A DNA stretch of 64,000 nucleotides from Campylobacter sp. RM16192 (GTDB lineage: Bacteria; Campylobacterota; Campylobacteria; Campylobacterales; Campylobacteraceae). Positions 28,444-37,008 of this stretch are shown piece by piece. Position numbers and translations under genes: made by a program. Below the pieces are notes generated by a model. It made no database searches and was not told the origin of the DNA. It was given only the letters and a program-made list of their open reading frames with translations. Location: contig NZ_CP012552.1 in the NCBI RefSeq assembly GCF_004803855.2, positions 930,001 through 994,000 of the forward strand, read 5' to 3'. Each line of letters opens with the position of its first letter. The stretch's first letter is position 1.

Positions 28444-29285
28444 TTTATATCCTTAAAGTCGATTTTCTCACCACTTTGGGCTGCTTTTATGACTTGATCG
28501 TAAGCCTTTGTATATTCGGTTTTGCTATTATCTTTGTGTAAAACTCCAAGAGGAAATTTGCCGATCCTCTCATCTTCACTCATCAGATCAAATTTTGTCT
28601 TGCTCAAAGTTATACTGTCTATCCACTCAAGTGTCTTGGTTGCCTCTGCCATCTTGTTTTTTCTACCTAAATTTATATGGCAATTTGAAAAAATATCAAA
28701 GAAAGAGTATCCATCATGACTAAAACCTTCTACTAGCATCTTTTCCATCTTGACAGGCTCTATCACGCTTCCTCTGGCTACAAAAGTTGCTCCCGCAACT
28801 GTAGCTAGCTTACATGCGTCAAAAGTCGGATCTATGTTTCCGTATTGAGCCGTTACAGTCCACATGCCACGAGGAGTAGTAGGACTGGTTTGAGAATTTG
28901 TAAGTCCGTAAATAAAGTTATTTATCAAAATATGATTTATATCGATATTTCTTCTACATCCATGTATAGTATGATTTCCACCTATCGCAAGCCCGTCTCC
29001 GTCACCTGTTATCACGATAACTTTTTTATCAGGATTTGCAAGCTTGATACCAGTTGCATAGGCTATGGCGCGTCCATGAGTTGTATGAACTGTATTGCAA
29101 TTTACATAAGAGCTAAATCGTCCGGAGCAACCGATACCAGACACTACGCATACATCGTTCATATCCCAGCCTAGGCTATCTATCGCTCTAATAACAGCTT
29201 TAAGTATCACTCCATCTCCGCATCCCCAGCACCAAAGAGTCGGCATCTTATCTATTCTTAAATATTTGTCGTAATTAAATGCCAT
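28440..29285 (-). CDS. oorB: OorB, 2-oxoglutarate:acceptor oxidoreductase beta subunit
   Basis: The thiamine diphosphate-binding subunit. WCWGCGDGVILKA, VVSGIGCSGRFSSYVNCNTVHTTHGRA and the TPP/Mg motif TGDGDGLAIGGNH are intact, with cysteines for a [4Fe-4S] cluster. 281 residues. It sits 1 bp after oorA. The set replaces the 2-oxoglutarate dehydrogenase complex in microaerophiles. Confidence 0.95.
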   Translation of the reverse strand: MAFNYDKYLRIDKMPTLWCWGCGDGVILKAVIRAIDSLGWDMNDVCVVSGIGCSGRFSSYVNCNTVHTTHGRAIAYATGIKLANPDKKVIVITGDGDGLAIGGNHTIHGCRRNIDINHILINNFIYGLTNSQTSPTTPRGMWTVTAQYGNIDPTFDACKLATVAGATFVARGSVIEPVKMEKMLVEGFSHDGYSFFDIFSNCHINLGRKNKMAEATKTLEWIDSITLSKTKFDLMSEDERIGKFPLGVLHKDNSKTEYTKAYDQVIKAAQSGEKIDFKDIN

Positions 29286-29286
29286 T

Positions 29287-30408
29287 TTAAAACTCCTCTA
29301 TTTTCTGAACTATCTCTTGAGGGCTTATCGGGCGTCCATTTGCCTTAAGCAGAGTCTTAAAGTCATCTCTTAACATAGCTTTTTTAATCTCTCCTGTATA
29401 TTGCCCTAAATTTAGTTCGCAGATTAGTATTTTTTTAAATCTCTTACCTATCTCTTTTAATTTCGCTTCAGGAGTTGGAAATAAAGTTATAGGCTTAAAC
29501 ATTCCTACCCTAACTCCATTTTTTCTTAAATTTAAAATCGCCTCTTTCGCCGCCCTGGCAACGCTTCCAAATGCTATAATACAAATTTCTGCATCTTCAA
29601 GCTCAAATTCCTCGCTGTTTTCTACCTCTTCAAGATGCATGTTAATCTTATTAAAAAGCCTATTTATGTTATATGAAACTATCTCTCCATCCTCTGTCGG
29701 AAAGCCGGTAACTCCATGATGAAGTCCAGTAATATGATATTTATAGCCTTGAAAAAATTTATTAAGAACAGCAGGCCTGTCAGCTTTAGCTTCATAAGGT
29801 TTATAATCCTTTGGATCCCCAGTAAATTGCTCTCTATTTACTACTTTTATATCACTGATATCAGGTAAAATTGCCTTAGCGTGCATATGCCCTATAGTCT
29901 CATCAAGCAGTAAAAATACCGGATTCATAAATCGTTGAGCTAAATTAAAGGCTCTAATAGTCTCAGTATAGCACTCCTCTAAGCTGGCAGGAGCTAAAAC
30001 AATACTATTGATATCGCCATGACTTGGGTTTTTAGCCTGAAGTAGATCTCCTTGCGCCACTCTTGTAGGAAGTCCTGTGCTCGGGCCTCCGCGCATTACA
30101 TTTACTATCACAATTGGAATTTCCGCAATAAATCCAAGCCCTATTTGCTCACTTTTTAATGAAATTCCAGGCCCTGAGCTTGCAGTCATTGCCTTAGCTC
30201 CACTCATAGCTGCACCAAGAGCTACAGAGATTCCCGCTATCTCATCTTCCATCTGTATAAATTTACCACCCTTTTTTGGCAAAAGAACACTCAATTCGTG
30301 AGCTATCTCGCTTGAAGGGGTTATAGGATATCCACCAAAAAAATTACAACCGCAATCCACAGCCGCCATCGCAACAAGCTCATTACCGCTAGCTATTACC
30401 TCTCTCAT
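29287..30408 (-). CDS. oorA: OorA, 2-oxoglutarate:acceptor oxidoreductase alpha subunit
   Basis: The 373-residue pyrimidine-binding subunit. GCNFFGGYPITPSSEIAHEL and SSGPGISLKSEQIGLGFI are the substrate and CoA-linked motifs, with RGGPSTGLPT following. The order oorD-oorA-oorB-oorC is the same as in other Campylobacter. Strongly supported by family motifs and context. Confidence 0.95.
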   Translation of the reverse strand: MREVIASGNELVAMAAVDCGCNFFGGYPITPSSEIAHELSVLLPKKGGKFIQMEDEIAGISVALGAAMSGAKAMTASSGPGISLKSEQIGLGFIAEIPIVIVNVMRGGPSTGLPTRVAQGDLLQAKNPSHGDINSIVLAPASLEECYTETIRAFNLAQRFMNPVFLLLDETIGHMHAKAILPDISDIKVVNREQFTGDPKDYKPYEAKADRPAVLNKFFQGYKYHITGLHHGVTGFPTEDGEIVSYNINRLFNKINMHLEEVENSEEFELEDAEICIIAFGSVARAAKEAILNLRKNGVRVGMFKPITLFPTPEAKLKEIGKRFKKILICELNLGQYTGEIKKAMLRDDFKTLLKANGRPISPQEIVQKIEEF

Positions 30409-30409
30409 T

Positions 30410-30715
30410 TTAGGCTCCTAGCTTTTCGTAATGGTTTGCTTTGACTGCTGCGGCTCTTTCTTTACTTTCTGCAGTAAGTTTGGCAAATTTAAAGCCCTTA
30501 TCTGCTACATAAATGGCAAAATCAGGACAGTGAAGCTCGCAATCTCTACATCCTATACAGGCCTCAGGATGAACCACTTCTATCATTTTTCCAAGTACTG
30601 CACCAAGCTCTATACGCATACCCAAAACTCCTGCTGGGCAGTAACTCACACATATATCACACGCCTTACAGCGGGTAGTGTCTACCCATACTGGGGCATC
30701 ATCTTTTATTAGCAT
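30410..30715 (-). CDS. oorD: OorD, ferredoxin-like subunit
   Basis: A small two-[4Fe-4S] ferredoxin: CKACDICVSYCPAGVL and CIGCRDCELHCPDFAI each give a cluster motif. It carries electrons out of OorABC. I choose ATG 30715, with AAGGA six bases upstream. The frame is open to a TTG at 30733 that has no ribosome site. Confidence 0.92.
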   Translation of the reverse strand: MLIKDDAPVWVDTTRCKACDICVSYCPAGVLGMRIELGAVLGKMIEVVHPEACIGCRDCELHCPDFAIYVADKGFKFAKLTAESKERAAAVKANHYEKLGA

Positions 30716-30753
30716 ATATTTTCCTTGACTCAAATTTCCAAATCCAGCATTTT

Positions 30754-30759
30754 TATATA
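30754..30759 (-). promoter_or_regulatory. Candidate internal promoter -10 for oorDABC
   Basis: TATATA in the context TTATATAAAA lies about 38 bases upstream of the oorD ATG, inside the only long gap (126 bp) of the TCA gene run. It may let oorDABC be transcribed separately from sucCD. No -35 is seen. Confidence 0.35.
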
Positions 30760-30841
30760 ATCTTGCTTAAATTTAAGATTGTAAAAAATAGATAAAAATT
30801 ATTTTAGTTTTATTTAAGAGAGCTCCTATCAATCATTGCTA

Positions 30842-31720
30842 CTAAAATTTCATTACCTCTTTAAATTTTTCACCTATCTTGCTTGGGGAATCTACTACAT
30901 GAACCCCGGCTCTACTAAGCGCTTTCATCTTATATTCAGCACTTCCTTCTATGCCGTTTATAATGGCTCCGGCATGACCCATCTTGCGCCCTTTCGGGGC
31001 TGAATTTCCAGCAATAAAGGCTACTATAGGCTTTGAAATTTTCTCCTCTATCATCTTACAGGCTCTTATCTCTAAATCCCCGCCTATCTCTCCTATCAAA
31101 AGTATAGCTTTAGTATCATCGTCTTTTTCAAAAAGAGGCAAAAGCTCCTCATAATCCATTCCTATAACGGCATCTCCACCTATTCCTATAGCTGTAGATA
31201 TTCCGTATCCAGCTCTTACAATCTCGTTTGCGCCTTCGTATGTAAGAGTACCAGACTTTGAGATTATGCCAATATTAATATCTGATCTTTTAAAAACAGA
31301 ACTTGGCATAATGCCGAGCTTGCAAAGATCAGAACTTATGATGCCAGGACAGTTTGGACCGATAATCTTCATTCCTTTTTTGATAGCATAAGCCTTTGCC
31401 GCAAGAATATCAAGCACGGCTATATGCTCTGTAATGACAACAGCAAGCTTTATTCCGCTGTATGCAGCCTCTATAATAGCGTCTTTGGCAAATGCGCTCG
31501 GAACAAATATTAAAGATGTATTAGCGCCAGTTTTTTCGACAGCCTCCGCTACAGTATCAAAAACAGGTAGTCCAAGATGTGTGCTTCCGCCCTTAAACGG
31601 TGTAACTCCGCCGACTATTTTGGTGCCATATTCTAGACAGCTTTGAGCATGGAAGCTTCCCTCTTTACCGGTAAAGCCCTGAACTATGGCTCTTGTTTGT
31701 TTATCTATTAAAATACTCAT
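30842..31720 (-). CDS. sucD: SucD, succinyl-CoA synthetase alpha subunit
   Basis: Converts succinyl-CoA to succinate with nucleotide triphosphate formation. GFTGKEGSFHAQSCLEYG is the CoA-binding start, GPNCPGI follows, and the phosphorylated histidine lies in MGHAGAI. 292 residues, standard length. It is directly after sucC (0-bp gap). Confidence 0.96.
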   Translation of the reverse strand: MSILIDKQTRAIVQGFTGKEGSFHAQSCLEYGTKIVGGVTPFKGGSTHLGLPVFDTVAEAVEKTGANTSLIFVPSAFAKDAIIEAAYSGIKLAVVITEHIAVLDILAAKAYAIKKGMKIIGPNCPGIISSDLCKLGIMPSSVFKRSDINIGIISKSGTLTYEGANEIVRAGYGISTAIGIGGDAVIGMDYEELLPLFEKDDDTKAILLIGEIGGDLEIRACKMIEEKISKPIVAFIAGNSAPKGRKMGHAGAIINGIEGSAEYKMKALSRAGVHVVDSPSKIGEKFKEVMKF

Positions 31721-32887
31721 CTAACTTCTCGCTAAGCTTACAGCCAATTTAGCGCCATCAAGCAGATTGAAAGCTATATGCAAATTTTTAAGATTCGCAT
31801 CTTTTAGCATGCCCATGGCCTCTTTTGCATTCGTCCCATCAAGTCTTATGACTATAGAGGTATTTAAATTTATACTTTTCGCGGCTTCTAAAATTCCGCT
31901 TGCAATTCTATCGCATCTAACGATTCCACCAAAGATATTTACAAAAACCACTTTTACGTTTGGATCTTTTAGTATAAGCTCAAAGGCCTTAGCCACACTT
32001 TCAGGACTCGCAGAACCGCCTACGTCTAAAAAATTTGCACTCTTTCCGCCGACGTTTTCTATCACATCCATTGTAGCCATAGCAAGCCCTGCACCATTTA
32101 CTATGCAGCCTATATCGCCATTTAGCTTTATATAGTTTAAGCGATTTTTCTTGGCTTCGATTTCGCTTGGCTCCTCTTCACTCTCATCTTTAAGGGCTAA
32201 AATTTCAGGATGACGAAATAAAGCATTGTCGTCAAAACTCATCTTTGCATCAAGTGCGTAAAATTCATCATTATCATTTAAGATAAGAGGATTTATCTCG
32301 ATTAAGGTAGCGTCTTTTTGTATATAAATTTGATAAAGTTTCTTTAAAATTTCAATGAATTTCCTACTTAAATCTTTGTCAAAATTAAAAAATCCGATCA
32401 AATTTAAGATGTGAAAATTGCAAAGTCCGATCTGAGGATCTATATTTATCTTTTTTATTAGTTCAGGAGATCTATGAGCAACCTCCTCTATGCCAACCCC
32501 TCCATCTTTTGAGGCGATAATCGCAATATTTTCTTGCTTTCTATCAAAGGCTAAACTTAGATAAAATTCCCTTTTTATATTAAGCCCTTGCTCAATATAA
32601 ATTTTACGAACAAGCTTTCCGTTTTTTGTGGTTTGAGGTGTAATTAGATACATACCAAGCATGTTCTTTGCGATATTTTCTACTTCACTTAGACTTTTAG
32701 CTATCTTTACGCCTCCGCCAAGACCTCTTCCTCCGGCATGAACTTGAGCTTTAATCGCAAAGATATTTCCGCCTAAATTTTTAGCCGCATCCAAAGCTTC
32801 TTGACTCGTATATGCAAGTTTGCCGTTTGAGATTTTGATACCGAATTCTTTTAAGATCTCTTTTGCTTGATACTCGTGAATATCCAT
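31721..32887 (-). CDS. sucC: SucC, succinyl-CoA synthetase beta subunit
   Basis: The ATP-grasp subunit. MDIHEYQAKEILKEFGI is the standard N-terminus; AQVHAGGRGLGGGVKIA is the nucleotide loop, with LGGG where many homologues have KAGG. LIEINPLI, NGAGLAMATMD and GIVRCDRIASGI are also present. 388 residues. Located between mdh and sucD. Confidence 0.95.
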   Translation of the reverse strand: MDIHEYQAKEILKEFGIKISNGKLAYTSQEALDAAKNLGGNIFAIKAQVHAGGRGLGGGVKIAKSLSEVENIAKNMLGMYLITPQTTKNGKLVRKIYIEQGLNIKREFYLSLAFDRKQENIAIIASKDGGVGIEEVAHRSPELIKKINIDPQIGLCNFHILNLIGFFNFDKDLSRKFIEILKKLYQIYIQKDATLIEINPLILNDNDEFYALDAKMSFDDNALFRHPEILALKDESEEEPSEIEAKKNRLNYIKLNGDIGCIVNGAGLAMATMDVIENVGGKSANFLDVGGSASPESVAKAFELILKDPNVKVVFVNIFGGIVRCDRIASGILEAAKSINLNTSIVIRLDGTNAKEAMGMLKDANLKNLHIAFNLLDGAKLAVSLARS

Positions 32888-32891
32888 TAAA

Positions 32892-33785
32892 TTAGCTCAA
32901 TACACTACTTTCTATCAAGAAATTTATATTTTTTCTTATATCGTTTTCACTCTTTACAAGCGCCTCTTTTTCCTCTTGACTTGGATCTTTTATCTTCGCA
33001 ATTCCATTTTTATTAAGCTTTACTCTGCGACCACAAGTTAAGCTATCATCCAATACTACGCAGCAGCTTAGCCACTCATCGCTCTCATTTTTTATAGCTT
33101 CACACATCTTAGCTGCAGCAGCTCCTGGCGCATAATAGGCTGAAGTTCCTAGAAGCTTTACAAATTTAGCTCCACCAGTCTTTGTATCATTTGATATCTC
33201 TTCAAATTCATCATCGCTTAAAGTTACGTTTATATTATCTTTTAGCACAAGCATATCGTCATTATGAGCACCCATCACATGAGCTTTTATCTGAGAATTT
33301 TGTAAATTTAGCCTTTTTGAAATTTCAAATTTTAGCCTTGCTGAATCAAGCTCTCCAGCCATACCTAAAATTCTACTTTTATCAAATCCACTAACCTTAT
33401 ATGTGACAAATGTTAGTATATCAAGAGGGTTTGTTACGTTTATAATTATGCAATTTGGTGCAAATTCGGCGATCTTTTCTACCGTACTCTTTACTATTTG
33501 AGCGTTTTTAAGAAGCAAATCTTCTCTGCTTTGCCCCTCTTTTCTAGGGCTTCCTGCAGTTACTACGACTATATCGCTATCTTTTATAAGTGAAAAATCA
33601 TCTCCGCCAGAAATTTTAACATCAATGTCAAAAACAGCAGCGCTTTGAGCCAAATCCATAGCTTTTGCAAGCGCAACATTACCAAATATATCGACCAAAG
33701 CTATCTCATCGGCTATCTTTCTTAGCATTATCGCGCTTGCAGCGCTAGCACCTACGTTACCCGCTCCAATTACTGAAATCTTCAT
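32892..33785 (-). CDS. mdh: Mdh, LDH-like malate dehydrogenase
   Basis: NAD-dependent oxidation of malate to oxaloacetate. SVIGAGNVGASAA is the NAD loop, SPRKEGQSREDLLLKNA holds substrate-binding residues, VTNPLDILTFV and MGAHNDDMLVL carry the catalytic Asp/His region. The protein is of the LDH-like class, 297 residues. Malate instead of lactate is inferred from the R-rich PRKEGQSR loop and the TCA context. Confidence 0.92.
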   Translation of the reverse strand: MKISVIGAGNVGASAASAIMLRKIADEIALVDIFGNVALAKAMDLAQSAAVFDIDVKISGGDDFSLIKDSDIVVVTAGSPRKEGQSREDLLLKNAQIVKSTVEKIAEFAPNCIIINVTNPLDILTFVTYKVSGFDKSRILGMAGELDSARLKFEISKRLNLQNSQIKAHVMGAHNDDMLVLKDNINVTLSDDEFEEISNDTKTGGAKFVKLLGTSAYYAPGAAAAKMCEAIKNESDEWLSCCVVLDDSLTCGRRVKLNKNGIAKIKDPSQEEKEALVKSENDIRKNINFLIESSVLS

Positions 33786-33794
33786 ATCTCTTCC

Positions 33795-35996
33795 TTAGTT
33801 TATGATTTTATTAAAAGTCTCACTCGGTCTCATCGCCTTAGAGGCTAAATTTTCATCAAATTTATAATACCCTTTTATATCCATCTTTTGACCTTGAACT
33901 TCCAAAAGCTCCTGGACTATCTTTTTCTCATTATCTTTTAATTCTTTAGCGACATCCTTAAATTTATCAGCTAAAATTTCGCCGTTTATAGCCAACTCAT
34001 CGGCCCAGTAAAGCGCCAAATAAAAATGGCTGCCGCGATTATCAGGAGTTTTTACCTCTTTTTGCGGAGATCTGTTTTCTTTAAGCCATCTTGAAACCGC
34101 GGAATTTAGAGTAGATGATAAAATTTTAGCCTTTTGATTTGATTTTAAATTGGCCAAATGCTCTAAAGACGCAATTAAAGCTAAAAATTCTCCTAAACTA
34201 TCCCACCTAAGATGATTTTCATTAAAAAACTGCTCGGCTATCTTCGGAGCGGACCCGCCGGCTCCCGTTTCAAACACTCCTCCACCTTTTAAAAGAGGAA
34301 CAACCGATAGCATCTTCGCGCTTGTGCCAAGCTCAAGTATAGGAAATAGATCGGTTAGATAATCTCTTAGCACATTTCCGGTAACACTTATGCAATCTTT
34401 GCCAGATCTTATGATGTCAAGAGATTTTTTGCAAGCTAGTTCAGGTCTTAAAATTTCTATATCCACTCCGCTTAAATCGCTTTTTGAGAGTATCTCTTTA
34501 ACCTTTTTGATAATCTCTTTATCGTGCGCCCTATTTTCATCCAGCCAAAATATCGCTTTAGTGTTAGTAAGTTTTGCACGTTTTATCCCCAAATTTACCC
34601 AGTCGGTTATCGCATCATCCTTCGCCTGAGTCATTCTAAAAATGTCGTCTTTACAAATCTCAAATTTAAAAATTTCCTCATCATTTAAATTAATTACTCT
34701 TAAAATCCCGTCATTAGACATTATAAAAGTTTTGTCGTGACTTCCGTATTCTTCCGCCTTTTTAGCCATAAGACCTACGTTTGATACGCTTCCTATTTTG
34801 CTTGGGTCAAGTGTGCCATTTTGCTTAAAATCTTCAATCACGGCCTCATAAATTTTAGCGTATGTGCTATCAGGGATTACGGCTTTAGCCTCTTTAAGGG
34901 CTCCGTTTTTATCCCACATTTTACCAGAATTTCTTATCATCACAGGCATTGAAGCGTCTATGATGACATCACTTGGGACATGTAAATTTGTAATTCCTGC
35001 ATCAGAATTTACCATAGCCAAACCCGGACGAATGGCATAAATTTCATCAAATTTGGCTCTAATTTTATCTTGTGTGTTTTTATCTAGTTTTAAAATTCTC
35101 TCAAAAAGATCTTTTAAGCCGTTATTTTCATTGATTCCAACACTCTTAAACTCATCCTTAAATTCATCAAATGCCTCTATAAAATACTCTTTAACAAAAT
35201 GTCCAAATATCACAGGATCACTAACCTTCATCATAGTAGCCTTAAGGTGAACGGAAAATAGCAGATCTTTGGCTTTAGTATCCTTTATCTGATCTCTTAT
35301 AAACTGCTTTAAAGCCTTTGCGCTCATAAATGTAGCGTCTATTACCTCGCCTTTTAAAACTTTTATCTCTTTTAATATCGTTTTTTCACCATTTTTGTTA
35401 GTAAATTCAACTCTTAAAGTATCATCACTCTTTGCAGTCATAGATATTTCATTAAAATAAAAGTCTCCGCTCTTCATATAGGCTACTTCCGCCTTGCTAT
35501 CTGATTTGAATTCTCCCATCTTATGAGGATTATTTCTTGCATACTCTTTTACTGCACTTACGCATCTGCGATCCGAATTTCCTTGACGAAGTACAGGATT
35601 TACGGCACTTCCAAGCACTTTTTGATATCTTTTGTAAATTTCTCTCTCGTTATCATTTTTTGGCTCATTTGGATACAAAGGCAGATCATATCCTTTGGCT
35701 CTTAGTTCGTTTATAGCATTGTTTAGCTGAGGGATAGAAGCTGAAATATTTGGTAGTTTTATAATATTGGCAAATTTATCCTCTGTCATATTTCCTAAAA
35801 TTTCCAGCCAATCTTTTTCTTTTTGATCATCTTTTAAAACATCACTAAAAGCTGCTATTATACGACCCGCAAGCGAGATATCGGCTACATCTATACTGAT
35901 ATCTGCTCTGTTTAAAAAGCTTTTTAGAATAGGAAAAAGCGAGTAGCTTGCAAGAAGTGGAGCCTCATCGGTTTTTGTCCAGATAATATCACTCAT
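33795..35996 (-). CDS. icd: Icd, monomeric NADP-dependent isocitrate dehydrogenase
   Basis: At 733 residues this is the monomeric isocitrate dehydrogenase class, twice the size of the common dimeric type. Recognisable segments are [20 protein letters not shown] at the start, [10 protein letters not shown], and [16 protein letters not shown] in the C-terminal half. It converts isocitrate to 2-oxoglutarate, the substrate of Oor encoded downstream. It heads the icd-mdh-sucCD-oor run. Divergent promoters are expected in the short 61-bp gap to the mltG stop. Confidence 0.95.
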   Translation of the reverse strand: MSDIIWTKTDEAPLLASYSLFPILKSFLNRADISIDVADISLAGRIIAAFSDVLKDDQKEKDWLEILGNMTEDKFANIIKLPNISASIPQLNNAINELRAKGYDLPLYPNEPKNDNEREIYKRYQKVLGSAVNPVLRQGNSDRRCVSAVKEYARNNPHKMGEFKSDSKAEVAYMKSGDFYFNEISMTAKSDDTLRVEFTNKNGEKTILKEIKVLKGEVIDATFMSAKALKQFIRDQIKDTKAKDLLFSVHLKATMMKVSDPVIFGHFVKEYFIEAFDEFKDEFKSVGINENNGLKDLFERILKLDKNTQDKIRAKFDEIYAIRPGLAMVNSDAGITNLHVPSDVIIDASMPVMIRNSGKMWDKNGALKEAKAVIPDSTYAKIYEAVIEDFKQNGTLDPSKIGSVSNVGLMAKKAEEYGSHDKTFIMSNDGILRVINLNDEEIFKFEICKDDIFRMTQAKDDAITDWVNLGIKRAKLTNTKAIFWLDENRAHDKEIIKKVKEILSKSDLSGVDIEILRPELACKKSLDIIRSGKDCISVTGNVLRDYLTDLFPILELGTSAKMLSVVPLLKGGGVFETGAGGSAPKIAEQFFNENHLRWDSLGEFLALIASLEHLANLKSNQKAKILSSTLNSAVSRWLKENRSPQKEVKTPDNRGSHFYLALYWADELAINGEILADKFKDVAKELKDNEKKIVQELLEVQGQKMDIKGYYKFDENLASKAMRPSETFNKIIN

Positions 35997-36057
35997 AATA
36001 GACCCTTTATTAAAATGTGTTATGTTATCAAAATTTAGGTTAAATTCTTTTGATTTT

Positions 36058-37008
36058 TTATCTTTGCATATCGATTATTCTGCTGTGTTCTTGGTATGTT
36101 TTGCTAAATTTATGCTTCATTGTTTTTTTATCTCTAACAAAGTATAAAAACTCGCTTTCTTGCGGATTTACGGCTGCCTTTATCGCAGCCAAAGATACGC
36201 TACATATAGGACTTGGCGGCAGTCCGTCATGTAAATATGTATTAAATTTACTCATATCCTCTCTTATTCTTTTGGCTGTAATTGTATCGTGAGAGTAAAG
36301 TCCGTAGTTTAAAGTTCCATCCATCTGTAGCTTTATTCCTTTTTTAAGGCGGTTGTATATTACAGAGCTTACTATTGGCATCTCACTCTCATCTGCAGCC
36401 TCTTTTTGTATGATGGATGCTATTATTAGATATTTTTGCCACTCTTTTTGATCAAATTTTCCAAGTAGCTTAATAGAAAGCTCTTGATGACGTTTTTTTG
36501 ATAAATTTGCTAAATGATATATAAGCTGCTTCTCTCTTATTCCAATCGGTATCTTGTAAGTTTCCGGAATAAAAAATCCATCACCAAAAGGTGCGACTTT
36601 ATCATAAATTTCATTTAAAATTTGCTCATTTAAATTTAAGCTTTTAGCCATATCTTGTAAAAATATAGCCGTGGTTTCTCCAGGTATTAAGGTTATCTCA
36701 CTCATTGCAGCCTTGGCTGTAGTAAGAGCGTATAAAAAATCAAATTTGCTTAAGCTCTGTTTTTTGATATCCACCCAGCCAGATTGCGGATGCCCAAGTG
36801 TGGCCAAAATGTATTTATCTATGTTGATTATGTTAGAATTTCTTTGTTTTAGATATGTTATAATTTCTCCGACTGCCCCTTTTGGCAGGTAAATTACGCT
36901 ATCGGTAGCTATAGGCCTACTAAGATAGACCAAAAAGCTTAGGAAAAAAATGATTATTATCTCACAGGCAATTAAAAAAATTTGGCATATTCTGCTATTT
37001 TTTATCAT
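36058..37008 (-). CDS. mltG: MltG-type endolytic transglycosylase
   Basis: One N-terminal membrane anchor (about 10-30) precedes a YceG/MltG domain. The signature ASIIQKEAADESEMPIVSSV contains the catalytic glutamate, with QMDGTLNYGL and DGLPPSPICSVSLAAIKAA near the end. MltG cleaves nascent glycan strands to end polymerisation. I take ATG 37008 (AAGGA about 10 bases upstream). A further ATG at 37053 would add 15 residues. The start region overlaps the divergent AsmA-like gene by 59 bp. Confidence 0.88.
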   Translation of the reverse strand: MIKNSRICQIFLIACEIIIIFFLSFLVYLSRPIATDSVIYLPKGAVGEIITYLKQRNSNIINIDKYILATLGHPQSGWVDIKKQSLSKFDFLYALTTAKAAMSEITLIPGETTAIFLQDMAKSLNLNEQILNEIYDKVAPFGDGFFIPETYKIPIGIREKQLIYHLANLSKKRHQELSIKLLGKFDQKEWQKYLIIASIIQKEAADESEMPIVSSVIYNRLKKGIKLQMDGTLNYGLYSHDTITAKRIREDMSKFNTYLHDGLPPSPICSVSLAAIKAAVNPQESEFLYFVRDKKTMKHKFSKTYQEHSRIIDMQR

